Part shown: positions 9,505 through 18,118 of the stretch, one piece after another | How positions within the stretch are numbered: position 1 is the first letter of the stretch | How the letters are laid out: each line of letters begins with the position of its first letter | NCBI RefSeq assembly: GCF_000377005.1 | Contig: NZ_AQYB01000033.1 | Coordinates: 186,001 to 250,000, forward strand | Length of the DNA stretch: 64,000 nucleotides | Direction of reading: 5' to 3' | Origin: Streptococcus minor DSM 17118 | GTDB taxonomy: Bacteria > Bacillota > Bacilli > Lactobacillales > Streptococcaceae | Translations under genes and position numbers: made by a program | Notes under the pieces: model-generated | What the model was told of the DNA's origin: nothing | Databases searched by the model: none | Seen by the model: the letters and a program-made list of their open reading frames with translations, nothing else

Positions 9505-11372
9505 GCGATTTTATTGTAGAAAAATTGAGCAAAACGGTTGGTGATAAGACTGTTTTTCAAGATATCTCTTTTATCATTCATGAGCAAGATCGGATTGGCA
9601 TTGTCGGCGTGAATGGAACTGGTAAAACTACCCTTTTGGATGTTATTTCTGGCAAGCAGGGCTTTGATGGTGACCGCTCACCATTTTCGGTGAAAAATGA
9701 CTATCAGATTGCTTATTTAACACAGAATCCGACTTTTGATGAGACAAAGACTATTTTGGATACTGTTCTATCAGATGATTTGCGAGAAATGCAGCTAATC
9801 CGTGATTACGAAAAGTTAGTGGGCAACTATGATGAGGCAAGTCAGACTAAACTCGAGAAAGTTATGGCGGAAATGGATGCCCTTCATGCTTGGGAAGTGG
9901 AAAGTCAGGTCAAAACAGTCCTAACCAAGCTAGGATTGACAGATCTTCATCAACAGGTTGGTGAACTGTCAGGTGGTCTTCGTCGCCGTGTTCAGTTGGC
10001 CCAAACTCTTCTTGGAAAGGCAGACTTGCTCTTGCTAGATGAGCCAACTAACCATTTAGATATTGATACCATTGAGTGGCTACAAGTCTTTCTTAAAAAT
10101 TCCAAAAAAACAGTTCTCTTTATCACTCATGACCGCTATTTTTTGGACAACTTGGCGACACGTATTTTTGAATTGGACCGAGCTAGCTTGACTGAGTATC
10201 AGGGAAATTACCAAGATTATGTCCGCCTCAAGGCAGAACAAGATGAGCGCGATGCCGCGCTTCGCCATAAAAAAGAACAGCTTTATAAACAGGAATTGAG
10301 CTGGATGCGTAGGCAACCTCAAGCAAGAGCGACTAAACAGGAAGCAAGAATCAATCGTTTCCACAACCTAAAAAAAGATTTATCTAATAAAATTGAAGAC
10401 AACAAACTGGAAATCAATTTTGAGACTAGTCGCATCGGAAAGAAGATTATTGCTTTTGAAGATGTTTGTTTTTCCTATCCTGGAAAACCAATTTTGAAAG
10501 ATTTCAATCTCTTGATTCAGAATACTGACCGCATTGGTATTGTCGGTGATAACGGCAAAGGGAAGTCCACTTTACTCAATCTGATTGCAGGTGATTTACA
10601 CCCTGACACTGGGAAACTCTCTATCGGAGAGACAGTTCGTATCGGCTATTTTTCTCAGCAAATCAAGGGTTTAGATGAGAGCAAGCGAGTCATTAATTTT
10701 CTTCAGGAAGTAGCGGAAGAGGCTCACACTACTTCAGGTATGATGTCCATCGCAGAGCTTCTAGAACAATTCCTTTTTCCGCGCAATACCCACGGTACAC
10801 TGATTGAGAAGTTATCTGGTGGAGAGAAGAAACGACTTTATCTGCTGAAAATCCTTCTAGAACGCCCCAATGTTCTTTTGCTAGATGAGCCGACTAACGA
10901 CTTAGACATTGCGACTCTGACGGTGCTGGAGCATTTCCTGAACCATTTTGCGGGACCTGTTATTACGGTGAGCCATGACCGCTATTTCCTAGATAAGGTC
11001 GCGACAAAAATGATCGCTTTTGAGGACAAGGGAGTTCAGATATTCTTTGGTAATTATACAGACTACCTAGACGAGAAACAATTCTTGGTAGATGCCCAGA
11101 CTCATGGTAAAGATAAAAAATATACAGAAAATACTCCAGCTATCAACAAAGATAAACAGCGCATGAGTTATCTTGAAAAACAAGAGTGGGCTAAAATTGA
11201 AGAAGATATTGTTGTCGTAGAGGAAAAGATTGAGGAAATTGAAGCTGCTATGCAGGGATGTGGGGCTGATTTTGATCGTCTATCTAGCTTACAAGAAGAG
11301 TTGGACCGGCAAAATGAGTTGCTTCTTAAAAAGTATGAACGCTATGAATATTTGAGTGAACTGGAGCCTTAG
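9501..11372 (+). CDS. ABC-F family ATPase (Uup-like translation factor)
   Basis: A 623-aa protein with two ABC ATPase domains and no membrane segments. NBD1 has [22 protein letters not shown] and [16 protein letters not shown]2 has [21 protein letters not shown] and [14 protein letters not shown] charged inter-domain linker (about 245-310) and a C-terminal coiled coil (about 545-620) are as in Uup-type ABC-F proteins, which act on the ribosome E site. The chromosomal location inside a housekeeping operon speaks against an acquired antibiotic-protection gene. It overlaps cca by ATGA. Confidence 0.9.
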   Translation: MSDFIVEKLSKTVGDKTVFQDISFIIHEQDRIGIVGVNGTGKTTLLDVISGKQGFDGDRSPFSVKNDYQIAYLTQNPTFDETKTILDTVLSDDLREMQLIRDYEKLVGNYDEASQTKLEKVMAEMDALHAWEVESQVKTVLTKLGLTDLHQQVGELSGGLRRRVQLAQTLLGKADLLLLDEPTNHLDIDTIEWLQVFLKNSKKTVLFITHDRYFLDNLATRIFELDRASLTEYQGNYQDYVRLKAEQDERDAALRHKKEQLYKQELSWMRRQPQARATKQEARINRFHNLKKDLSNKIEDNKLEINFETSRIGKKIIAFEDVCFSYPGKPILKDFNLLIQNTDRIGIVGDNGKGKSTLLNLIAGDLHPDTGKLSIGETVRIGYFSQQIKGLDESKRVINFLQEVAEEAHTTSGMMSIAELLEQFLFPRNTHGTLIEKLSGGEKKRLYLLKILLERPNVLLLDEPTNDLDIATLTVLEHFLNHFAGPVITVSHDRYFLDKVATKMIAFEDKGVQIFFGNYTDYLDEKQFLVDAQTHGKDKKYTENTPAINKDKQRMSYLEKQEWAKIEEDIVVVEEKIEEIEAAMQGCGADFDRLSSLQEELDRQNELLLKKYERYEYLSELEP

Positions 11373-11389
11373 TTTAGTAAAGGAGAAAC

Positions 11390-11731
11390 ATGTTTCGAAA
11401 TCTACTGATTGTCTATATGGCTATCTATATCCTGACGGTTTTATCTGCAGCTTTCTATAGCTATTTTAAGACTAGGCGGATGCCATTGGCCGGCTTTCTT
11501 CTGAGCGTAGCCTGTTTGGTTGTAGTACTAGTTAGTTTAGTGTTTTATGCTCAGTCCTATCATCCTCTGCAGATGGTCGGCTTTGCGTTATCCTTCACGA
11601 TTATTTCGAGTATTTTTTTCTACAATGGTGTTCGAGATAGTTCAAGCAAGTTTACGATAGTTTTTACATTTAGCATGATTCGGTTGGTGATTCATCTACA
11701 GTTGCTTTTCTTTCTGTATCTTTTTAGGTAA
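11390..11731 (+). CDS. small four-helix membrane protein, unknown function
   Basis: A 113-aa very hydrophobic protein with about four transmembrane helices: near 4-24, 33-55, 60-80 and 90-111. A basic loop (KTRRMP) follows helix 1. I do not recognise a family. It begins 17 nt after the ABC-F stop behind AAAGGAGAAAC, so it is probably the last gene of the DUF1149-to-ABC-F operon. There are no catalytic motifs. No clear terminator follows before the glk promoter. Confidence 0.7.
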   Translation: MFRNLLIVYMAIYILTVLSAAFYSYFKTRRMPLAGFLLSVACLVVVLVSLVFYAQSYHPLQMVGFALSFTIISSIFFYNGVRDSSSKFTIVFTFSMIRLVIHLQLLFFLYLFR

Positions 11732-11759
11732 ATTTTTAATAGAATATCAAAAAATATGT

Positions 11760-11774
11760 TTGAAAACATTTTCA
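11760..11774 (+). promoter_or_regulatory. cre-like site at the glk promoter
   Basis: TTGAAAACATTTTCA has an inverted repeat TGAAAA-CA-TTTTCA. It fits the cre consensus WTGNAANCGNWNNCA with one deviation (A for the central G). It overlaps the likely -35 box of glk. Confidence 0.5.
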
Positions 11775-11777
11775 ATA

Positions 11778-11786
11778 TGGTATAAT
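11778..11786 (+). promoter_or_regulatory. glk promoter, extended -10
   Basis: TGGTATAAT; a TTGAAA at 11760-11765 could serve as a -35 with a short 15-bp spacer. The start codon is 30 nt downstream. Confidence 0.75.
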
Positions 11787-11815
11787 AGAGAAAACACTTT
11801 GCATTGGAGATACTT

Positions 11816-12775
11816 ATGTCAAAAAAAATTATCGGTATTGACCTCGGTGGCACATCTGTTAAATTGGCTATTTTAGCCCAAACAGGTGAAATTTTGGAAA
11901 AATGGTCTATCAAAACCAATATTTTAGACGAAGGAAGTCATATCGTTCCGGATATTATCGCTTCCATTCAACAACGTTTTGAAAGCCATAATTTAACCAA
12001 GGAAGATTTTCTGGGCATCGGTATGGGCTCACCCGGTGTCATTGACACAGAGGCTGGGACAGTTATCGGCGCTTACAATCTTAACTGGAAAACATTGCAA
12101 GAGGTTAAGAAACAGTTTGAAACAGCAATCGGACTGCCTTTCTTTATTGATAATGATGCGAATGTAGCAGCACTTGGTGAGCAATGGGTTGGTGCTGGTC
12201 AAAATAATCCTGATGTTGTCTTTATGACACTAGGAACAGGAGTTGGTGGTGGTGTGGTTGCGGCTGGCAATCTGATTCACGGCTTTGGCGGAGCTGGTGG
12301 TGAATTGGGCCACATGCCAGTTGATTTTGAGGATGCTTTTGCCTGTACCTGTGGTAAAAAAGGATGTTTGGAAACCGTAGCTTCTGCGACAGGTATTGTT
12401 AATCTGGCTCGTCGTTATGCGGATCAATATGCAGGAGATGCATCCCTTAAGAAGATGGTCGATGATGGACAAGATGTGACTGCCAAGGATGTCTTTGACT
12501 TAGCTAAAGAAGGAGACGAACTGGCCCTGATTGTTTATAAAAACTTTTCACGCTATCTAGGGATTGCTTGTGCCAATATTGCCAGCATCCTTAATCCAGC
12601 CTATATTGTCATTGGTGGTGGCGTGTCAGCAGCTGGGGATTTCCTTTTATCAGGGGTACAAAAAGTTTTTGAGGAGAATTCTTTCCCACAAATCCGACAA
12701 ACAACAAAACTTTCCCTTGCTACCCTTGGCAATGATGCAGGTGTCATCGGTGCAGCCTCCCTCGTTTTACAATAG
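11816..12775 (+). CDS. glk: glucokinase (ROK family)
   Basis: A 319-aa ROK-family glucokinase that phosphorylates free glucose with ATP. It shows the phosphate-binding GIDLGGTSVKLA, the substrate site DNDANVAALGEQW, the ROK signature around LGTGVGGGVVAAG, and the zinc cluster CTCGKKGCLE. An upstream in-frame TTG (11804) is possible, but the ribosome site GGAGA lies between it and the ATG at 11816, which is therefore the start. It is monocistronic: its own promoter in front and a terminator behind. The cre-like site suggests control by CcpA. Confidence 0.94.
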   Translation: MSKKIIGIDLGGTSVKLAILAQTGEILEKWSIKTNILDEGSHIVPDIIASIQQRFESHNLTKEDFLGIGMGSPGVIDTEAGTVIGAYNLNWKTLQEVKKQFETAIGLPFFIDNDANVAALGEQWVGAGQNNPDVVFMTLGTGVGGGVVAAGNLIHGFGGAGGELGHMPVDFEDAFACTCGKKGCLETVASATGIVNLARRYADQYAGDASLKKMVDDGQDVTAKDVFDLAKEGDELALIVYKNFSRYLGIACANIASILNPAYIVIGGGVSAAGDFLLSGVQKVFEENSFPQIRQTTKLSLATLGNDAGVIGAASLVLQ

Positions 12776-12785
12776 GATGATAATA

Positions 12786-12810
12786 AAAGCTAACCTCGGT
12801 TGGCTTTTTT
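12786..12810 (+). terminator. glk terminator
   Basis: AAAGCTAAC-CTCG-GTTGGCTTT stem (one G-U pair) followed by T6. Confidence 0.85.
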
Positions 12811-12843
12811 GATAGTTTCAGAGGAGAAAATTTCGTTTCTTCA

Positions 12844-12852
12844 TGTTATAAT
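12844..12852 (+). promoter_or_regulatory. thyA promoter giving a leaderless mRNA
   Basis: Extended -10 TGTTATAAT ends only 6 nt before the thyA ATG (12859), so transcription should begin at or next to the start codon. There is no ribosome site in between. Confidence 0.7.
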
Positions 12853-12858
12853 GTCTTT

Positions 12859-13698
12859 ATGACAAAAGCAGATGTAATTTTTAAAGAAAATATTTCAAAG
12901 ATTTTAAACGAGGGTGTTTGGTCTGAGCAGGCACGACCTAAATACAAGGATGGGCAGACGGCCAATTCCAAGTACATCACTGGCTCCTTTGCAGAGTATG
13001 ATTTGAGCAAGGGAGAGTTTCCCATTACGACCCTACGTCCTATTCCTATCAAGTCTGCCATTAAGGAGATTTTCTGGATTTATCAGGATCAGACAAATGA
13101 TTTGTCCGTCCTCAATGAAAAATATAAGGTTACTTATTGGAATGACTGGGAAGTAGGAAACTCAGGAAATATCGGTCAACGCTATGGCGCTGTTGTCAAA
13201 AAGCATGATATGATCAATAAGATTATCAAGCAACTAGAGGAGAATCCTTGGAATCGCCGCAATGTCATTTCCCTCTGGGATTACGATGCTTTTGAAGCTT
13301 CGGAGGGGCTTTTACCCTGTGCCTTCCAGACCATGTTTGATGTTCGTCGTGTGGATGGCGAGATTTACTTGGATGCAACCCTAACCCAACGTTCAAATGA
13401 CATGCTGGTCGCTCACCATATTAATGCCATGCAGTATGTTGCATTACAAATGATGATTGCCAAGCATTTTAGCTGGAAGGTCGGTAAGTTTTTCTACTTT
13501 GTCAACAACCTTCATATCTATGATAATCAATTTGATAATGCAGAAGAATTGCTTCGTCGGGAACCAACAAACTGTCAGCCAAGATTGGTTCTCAATGTAC
13601 CTGATGGCACCAATTTCTTTGACATTAAACCAGAAGATTTTGAGCTGTTGGATTATGAACCCGTTAAGCCCCAGTTGAAATTTGACCTAGCTATTTAA
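12859..13698 (+). CDS. thyA: thymidylate synthase
   Basis: ThyA (279 aa) makes dTMP from dUMP with methylene-tetrahydrofolate. The nucleophile cysteine is in [10 protein letters not shown], with [16 protein letters not shown] for dUMP binding and NNLHIYDNQ near the C-terminus. The terminal KFDLAI is the conserved tail that closes over the active site. The start MTKADVIF matches other streptococcal ThyA proteins. No Shine-Dalgarno sequence precedes the ATG, and the promoter -10 box ends 6 nt before it, so translation is probably from a leaderless transcript. dfrA, which regenerates the folate, follows after a terminator. Confidence 0.96.
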   Translation: MTKADVIFKENISKILNEGVWSEQARPKYKDGQTANSKYITGSFAEYDLSKGEFPITTLRPIPIKSAIKEIFWIYQDQTNDLSVLNEKYKVTYWNDWEVGNSGNIGQRYGAVVKKHDMINKIIKQLEENPWNRRNVISLWDYDAFEASEGLLPCAFQTMFDVRRVDGEIYLDATLTQRSNDMLVAHHINAMQYVALQMMIAKHFSWKVGKFFYFVNNLHIYDNQFDNAEELLRREPTNCQPRLVLNVPDGTNFFDIKPEDFELLDYEPVKPQLKFDLAI

Positions 13699-13702
13699 AA
13701 AC

Positions 13703-13735
13703 TGTGCTTGCTACATGTCTAGCAAGTGCATTTTT
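13703..13735 (+). terminator. thyA terminator
   Basis: TGTGCTTGCTA paired with TAGCAAGTGCA (two G-U pairs), 6-nt loop, then T5. Confidence 0.8.
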
Positions 13736-13785
13736 GTTGAATATCTGATAGAATAGAAGGACAAACAGGAGAAGGTTGAGTGACC

Positions 13786-14298
13786 ATGACAAAGAAAATT
13801 GTAGGCATTTGGGCTCAAGATGAAAAAGGCATTATTGGGAAGAATCAAGTGTTGCCTTGGTTTTTACCAGCAGAATTGCAGCATTTCAAGAAAACAACGA
13901 TTGGTCATAATCTCCTCATGGGGCGCGTGACTTTTGATGGTATGGGACAACGAGCATTGCCCAAGCGTTTGTCTCTGATTTTGACCCGTGATGAAAACTA
14001 TCAAGTGGACAATGAGCGCGTATTGGTTTTTCATTGCGTCCAGGAAATTTTAGACTGGTATGTGAAGCAGGATAAAAACCTTTATATCATTGGTGGAAAA
14101 CAAATTTTTTCTATATTTGAGCCTTATTTGGATGAAATTATCAAGACAGATATCCATGCCAGTTATGAAGGTGACACCTATTTTCCAGAGAGTTTTGACT
14201 GGTCTGTTTGGACAGAAGTAGCATCTGAATTTTGTCCGAAAGATACGGAAAATGAAGCAGATTTCACCATCCGGAAGTTTAAAAAGAAAGTGATTTAG
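13786..14298 (+). CDS. dfrA: dihydrofolate reductase
   Basis: A 170-aa DHFR that reduces dihydrofolate to tetrahydrofolate with NADPH and is the target of trimethoprim. [21 protein letters not shown] is the N-terminal signature; [11 protein letters not shown] and YIIGGKQIF bind NADPH. I take the ATG at 13786 (MTKKIVGI, as in relatives) over the in-frame GTG at 13780, because GGAGAAGG at 13768-13775 is better spaced from the ATG. The chromosomal neighbours (thyA, clpX) indicate the native gene rather than an acquired resistance copy. Confidence 0.94.
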   Translation: MTKKIVGIWAQDEKGIIGKNQVLPWFLPAELQHFKKTTIGHNLLMGRVTFDGMGQRALPKRLSLILTRDENYQVDNERVLVFHCVQEILDWYVKQDKNLYIIGGKQIFSIFEPYLDEIIKTDIHASYEGDTYFPESFDWSVWTEVASEFCPKDTENEADFTIRKFKKKVI

Positions 14299-14300
14299 GA

Positions 14301-14471
14301 ATGCAGAAAAGTTTATTCGGCTTATTTACAGCCTTTTTGTGTGGAATTTGTATTATCTGTGCGGGCCAAGCTATGCAAAAGAGACGATATGGCCTTGCAG
14401 CCCTATTTCTACTGAATGCCTTCACCAATCTGGTTAATAGTATTCATGCATTTTATGGCTTTTTGTTTTAG
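14301..14471 (+). CDS. 56-aa membrane protein between dfrA and clpX
   Basis: A short frame of 56 codons (MQKSLFGLFTAFLCGI...HAFYGFLF). It has two predicted membrane helices (about 4-22 and 32-50) joined by a basic turn (QKRRYG). It starts 2 nt after the dfrA stop, so it would be translated by coupling. It ends 26 nt before clpX. I recall a small hypothetical gene at this position in other streptococci, which supports it being real. No function is assignable. The cysteines in the first helix (three in FLCGICIIC) are notable. Confidence 0.65.
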   Translation: MQKSLFGLFTAFLCGICIICAGQAMQKRRYGLAALFLLNAFTNLVNSIHAFYGFLF

Positions 14472-14497
14472 CAATAAAGAAATATAAGAGGTAAGAA

Positions 14498-15724
14498 ATG
14501 GTAGTTCATAAGAACAAGGAAATGATTTATTGCTCATTTTGTGGTAAAAATCAAGAAGAAGTAAAGAAAATCATCGCTGGAAACAATGTTTTTATCTGTG
14601 ATGAATGTGTCGAATTAGCACAAGAAATTATTCGAGAAGAATTAGCCGAAGAAGTTTTGACAGATTTGGCTGACACGCCAAAACCACAAGAATTACTCCA
14701 TATTCTCAATCACTATGTTATCGGACAAGACCGGGCTAAGCGTGCTTTAGCTGTCGCGGTATACAACCATTACAAACGGATTAATTTTCAGGATACTCGT
14801 GGTGATGATGATGTCGATTTGCAGAAATCCAACATCCTCATGATTGGCCCAACTGGTTCAGGTAAAACATTTTTGGCTCAAACACTGGCTAAAAGTCTCA
14901 ATGTGCCGTTTGCAATTGCAGATGCAACAGCTTTGACTGAGGCGGGATATGTAGGTGAAGATGTTGAAAATATCCTTCTGAAGCTCCTTCAGGCAGCAGA
15001 TTTTAACATTGATCGAGCTGAGCGTGGTATCATCTATGTAGATGAGATTGATAAAATTGCTAAAAAAGCTGAAAATGTCTCTATCACACGTGATGTTTCA
15101 GGTGAAGGAGTGCAACAAGCCCTCCTGAAAATCATTGAAGGAACAGTTGCCAGTGTGCCACCACAAGGTGGACGTAAGCACCCCCAACAAGAGATGATTC
15201 ATGTAGACACTAAGAATATTCTCTTTATTGTAGGTGGAGCTTTTGATGGTATTGAAGAGATTGTCAAGCAACGTCTTGGAGAAAAAATCATTGGTTTTGG
15301 ACACAATAACACAGCTATTGCAGAAGAAGATTCCTATATGCAGCACATCATTGCGGATGATATCCAAAAATTTGGAATTATTCCCGAATTGATTGGCCGT
15401 TTGCCTGTTTTTGCAGCACTTAATCAATTGACAGAAGAAGATTTAGTCCGTATTTTGACAGAGCCTAAAAACGCCTTGGTTAAACAGTATCAAACTCTCC
15501 TCTCTTATGATGATGTAGAGTTGGAATTTGACCAAGATGCTTTAACGGAAATTGCAAAAAAGGCAATCGAACGAAAGACCGGAGCTCGAGGACTTCGCTC
15601 CATTATAGAGGAAACTATGATGGATGTTATGTTTGAAGTGCCAAGTCAGGACAATATTACGAAAGTTCGCATCACTAAAGATGCTGTAGATGGTAAGGAA
15701 AAACCGCTATTGGAGACTGCTTAG
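14498..15724 (+). CDS. clpX: ATP-dependent Clp protease ATPase subunit ClpX
   Basis: ClpX (408 aa) unfolds tagged proteins and feeds them to ClpP. The N-terminal zinc-binding domain has CSFC and CDEC pairs. The AAA+ domain has Walker A GPTGSGKT, the pore loop GYVGEDVE, Walker [10 protein letters not shown] and the sensor-2 arginine in [10 protein letters not shown]. The ClpP-binding loop lies around IGFG. The length is standard. It follows dfrA and the 56-aa gene and is 24 nt from engB, so the four may form one transcript. Confidence 0.97.
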   Translation: MVVHKNKEMIYCSFCGKNQEEVKKIIAGNNVFICDECVELAQEIIREELAEEVLTDLADTPKPQELLHILNHYVIGQDRAKRALAVAVYNHYKRINFQDTRGDDDVDLQKSNILMIGPTGSGKTFLAQTLAKSLNVPFAIADATALTEAGYVGEDVENILLKLLQAADFNIDRAERGIIYVDEIDKIAKKAENVSITRDVSGEGVQQALLKIIEGTVASVPPQGGRKHPQQEMIHVDTKNILFIVGGAFDGIEEIVKQRLGEKIIGFGHNNTAIAEEDSYMQHIIADDIQKFGIIPELIGRLPVFAALNQLTEEDLVRILTEPKNALVKQYQTLLSYDDVELEFDQDALTEIAKKAIERKTGARGLRSIIEETMMDVMFEVPSQDNITKVRITKDAVDGKEKPLLETA

Positions 15725-15748
15725 ACTCTTATAAGAGAAAGGATCCAG

Positions 15749-16336
15749 ATGGAAATCAATACAAATAATGCTGAGATTGTCCTCAGTGCTGTTTCTAAAG
15801 CTCAATATCCCCAAGACGATATGCCTGAGATTGCCTTAGCAGGGCGCTCCAATGTCGGAAAATCTAGTTTTATCAATACCCTGCTAGGTCGAAAGAACTT
15901 AGCTCGAACCTCAAGTAAGCCTGGTAAGACCCAACAACTTAATTTTTATAATATTGATGATAAGCTTCGTTTTGTCGATGTACCTGGCTACGGATACGCT
16001 AAAGTTTCCAAGTCTGAACGTGCCAAATGGGGTAAGATGATTGAAGAATATCTGACCAGTCGAGATAACCTTCGGGCAGTTGTCAGTCTGGTTGACTTGC
16101 GCCATGATCCAACTACAGATGATGTGCAGATGTATGAGTTTCTCAAATATTATGAGATTCCAGTAATCATAGTTGCCACTAAGGCTGACAAGATTCCTAG
16201 AGGAAAGTGGAACAAGCACGAAGCGGCTATCAAGAAAAAACTTAATTTTGAGGCCAGTGATGCTTTTGTCATCTTTTCATCCGAAACCAGACAAGGTTTT
16301 GACCTGGCTTGGGATGCGATTCTAACAGCAATATAA
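15749..16336 (+). CDS. engB: ribosome biogenesis GTPase YsxC/EngB
   Basis: A 195-aa TRAFAC-class GTPase needed for late 50S subunit assembly. G1 GRSNVGKSS, switch region [11 protein letters not shown]3 DVPGYGYAK and G4 ATKADK are all in the expected order. The clpX-engB order is widespread in Firmicutes. It has a good ribosome site (GAAAGGA). About 125 nt of untranslated sequence separates its stop from the terminator at 16466. Confidence 0.96.
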   Translation: MEINTNNAEIVLSAVSKAQYPQDDMPEIALAGRSNVGKSSFINTLLGRKNLARTSSKPGKTQQLNFYNIDDKLRFVDVPGYGYAKVSKSERAKWGKMIEEYLTSRDNLRAVVSLVDLRHDPTTDDVQMYEFLKYYEIPVIIVATKADKIPRGKWNKHEAAIKKKLNFEASDAFVIFSSETRQGFDLAWDAILTAI

Positions 16337-16465
16337 ATAGAATAATAGAATTTAGGGTCAAGCCAAGTAATGTTTAAAGAATGCCTACGTCAGATTTAGG
16401 TAACTATTATCAAATCATTGGAAGAGATGTCAATTATCTCTCAAATATTTAGAGATTAATCATAT

Positions 16466-16488
16466 AGGAGGACATATTCCTCCTTTTT
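16466..16488 (+). terminator. terminator after engB
   Basis: AGGAGGA-CATAT-TCCTCCT perfect stem followed by T5. Confidence 0.9.
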
Positions 16489-16511
16489 ATCATAAAAAGC
16501 ATAGTTTCTGC

Positions 16512-16540
16512 TTGACAAAGCCATCAGGACGTGGTAATAT
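16512..16540 (+). promoter_or_regulatory. rplJL promoter
   Basis: TTGACA at 16512-16517, 17-bp spacer ending in TGG, TAATAT at 16535-16540. Strong consensus, as expected for ribosomal protein genes. Confidence 0.9.
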
Positions 16541-16554
16541 GATTAAGGTTTGAA

Positions 16555-16690
16555 AAAACTGACCTAAGACAGTAGGGGAGCCAGACTCATAAAGATCCTA
16601 CCGAGGCACAAAACGATTATTGAATATAAACGTATTTGTACTTTCGTGTCTAGGTGTAGGTGCGATTTTTTTTGTGCCTATCCCAAAATA
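16555..16690 (+). ncRNA. ribosomal protein L10 leader (autoregulatory RNA)
   Basis: The untranslated leader of rplJ has the features of the Firmicutes L10 leader, which binds the L10(L12)4 complex to repress its own operon. A long-range stem closes it: ACCTAAGACA (16562-16571) with TGTCTAGGT (16647-16655). An inner stem pairs GTAGG (16572-16576) with CCTAC. A perfect 9-bp alternative pairing joins AGGCACAAA (16604-16612) and TTTGTGCCT (16671-16679) across the closing stem, around a T8 run. The two pairings cannot easily coexist, which suggests a switch between read-through and termination. Boundaries are approximate. Confidence 0.85.
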
Positions 16691-16708
16691 AAAACGGAGG
16701 TAAACTAA

Positions 16709-17206
16709 ATGAGTGAAGCTATTATCGCAAAAAAAGCGGAATTAGTAGACGCAGTCGCTGAGAAAATGAAAGCAGCAACTTCTATCGTTGTTGTTGACGC
16801 TCGTGGTCTGACAGTTGAACAAGATACTGTTCTTCGTCGTAACCTACGTGGCGAAGAAGTTGAGTATAAAGTTATCAAAAACTCAATCTTACGTCGTGCT
16901 GCTGAACAAGCTGGTCTTGAAGGTCTTGCAGAATTATTTGTAGGTCCATCTGCAGTTGCATTTTCAGAAGATGCAGTTGCACCAGCAAAAATCATCTACG
17001 ATTTCGCCAAAACTGCTGATGCTCTTGAAATCAAAGGCGGAGCTATCGAAGGCAAAGTTTCTACAAAAGCAGAAATTGAAGCCCTTGCAACCCTGCCAAA
17101 CCGCGAAGGCATGCTTTCTATGTTGCTTTCTGTACTTCAAGCGCCAGTTCGCAATGTTGCATACGCTGTCAAAGCAGTTGCAGAAAAAGAAGAAGACGCA
17201 GCTTAA
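16709..17206 (+). CDS. rplJ: 50S ribosomal protein L10
   Basis: L10 (165 aa) anchors the L7/L12 stalk to the large ribosomal subunit and recruits translation factors. It starts [26 protein letters not shown] is typical, and the C-terminal helix that binds L12 dimers ([20 protein letters not shown]) is present. Strong ribosome site AACGGAGG. The codons are strongly biased (GTT, CGT, GAA, GCA), as expected for a highly expressed gene. It is co-transcribed with rplL and controlled by the leader RNA. Confidence 0.98.
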   Translation: MSEAIIAKKAELVDAVAEKMKAATSIVVVDARGLTVEQDTVLRRNLRGEEVEYKVIKNSILRRAAEQAGLEGLAELFVGPSAVAFSEDAVAPAKIIYDFAKTADALEIKGGAIEGKVSTKAEIEALATLPNREGMLSMLLSVLQAPVRNVAYAVKAVAEKEEDAA

Positions 17207-17272
17207 TGTGTCAGAAGGTAGCTGCTTAGTGCTACAAATCATATTTTAAACTTAAATTGGAGGAAAATAACA

Positions 17273-17641
17273 ATGGCATTGAACATTGAAAACATTATTG
17301 CTGAAATTAAAGAAGCTACAATCCTTGAGCTTAACGATCTTGTAAAAGCTATCGAAGAAGAATTTGGTGTAACTGCGGCAGCTCCTGTAGCTGTAGCTGC
17401 TGCAGGTGCTGCAGATGCAGGTGCTGCTAAAGATTCATTCGATATCGAATTGACTGCTGCTGGCGACAAAAAAGTTGGCGTTATCAAAGTGGTACGTGAA
17501 ATCACAGGCGAAGGCCTTAAAGAAGCTAAAGCTCTTGTTGACGGTGCACCATCTATCCTTAAAGAAGGTGTTGCAGCAGCAGAAGCTGAAGAAATCAAAG
17601 CTAAACTTGAAGAAGCTGGCGCTAGCGTAACTCTTAAATAA
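17273..17641 (+). CDS. rplL: 50S ribosomal protein L7/L12
   Basis: A 122-aa stalk protein. It has the N-terminal dimerisation helix (about 1-30), an alanine-rich hinge ([16 protein letters not shown], about 37-52) and the globular C-terminal domain with the factor-binding [21 protein letters not shown]. Strong ribosome site TTGGAGG, extreme codon bias, 66-nt gap after rplJ. A terminator follows. Confidence 0.98.
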   Translation: MALNIENIIAEIKEATILELNDLVKAIEEEFGVTAAAPVAVAAAGAADAGAAKDSFDIELTAAGDKKVGVIKVVREITGEGLKEAKALVDGAPSILKEGVAAAEAEEIKAKLEEAGASVTLK

Positions 17642-17742
17642 TCAGTTATTAATTATTTTAGGCTGAAAGCCGATTATTAAAGCCTTTTCGTCAATGTTAA
17701 GGTGATAAAAAAGGAAGTATTTCAGTTGAAATCTCCTAACGG

Positions 17743-17776
17743 ACACCCTCACAAATTACTGTGTGGGTGTTTTTTA
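17743..17776 (+). terminator. rplJL operon terminator
   Basis: ACACCCTCAC paired with GTGTGGGTGT (one T-T mismatch), 8-nt loop, T6. Confidence 0.85.
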
Positions 17777-18038
17777 TGTCTTTTAGAGGTGGCGATGCAG
17801 ATGTGTTAGAGAAATCGGTCTATCATTATATTAAGAAAAACTATGGAACTATAACTTTCCGTTATAATGTAACATTTTAGAGCAACTAAAAAATAGTATA
17901 AACCTAGAGTCTAGAATTACTGATTTCGTATTTTTAGGTTTCTTTACCTTTGAGCAAATCATGTAATCATCACTTTCTTGTCAATCAGAAAAAAGGCTAT
18001 ACTTTGTTAAGAAATACACAAAAAAATCTATTTTTCTA
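17777..18038. other. AT-rich intergenic region, no supported gene
   Basis: The 260 nt between the rplL terminator and the adh promoter hold no convincing gene. A 34-codon frame begins in the terminator T-run without a ribosome site. A TATAAT at 17871-17876 has no downstream gene nearby. Confidence 0.5.
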
Positions 18039-18067
18039 TTGTTTCTACTCTTAAATCATGGTAAAAT
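18039..18067 (+). promoter_or_regulatory. adh promoter
   Basis: TTGTTT at 18039-18044, 17-bp spacer ending in TGG, TAAAAT at 18062-18067 (extended -10). Confidence 0.65.
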
Positions 18068-18118
18068 AAGATGAAGAAACAATATAATAATATAAAAAAA
18101 TTATAAAGGAGGTTGTCT

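Noticed and set aside
9501-11372. ABC-F gene as an acquired antibiotic-resistance factor
   Set aside because: It is in a coupled housekeeping operon (dapB-cca) and resembles Uup-type core factors.
13786-14298. dfrA as a mobile trimethoprim-resistance gene
   Set aside because: Chromosomal thyA-dfrA-clpX context and no mobile element nearby indicate the native DHFR.
16381-16452. 23-codon frame (MPTSDLGNYYQIIG...) after engB
   Set aside because: No ribosome site, sits in the untranslated tail before the engB terminator, no recognisable family. Probably chance or a remnant.
17776-17880. 34-codon frame after the rplL terminator
   Set aside because: It begins in the T-run of the terminator without promoter or ribosome site.
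17866-17880. TATAAT at 17871 as a promoter
   Set aside because: No matching -35 and no gene within 200 nt other than adh, which has a better-placed promoter.
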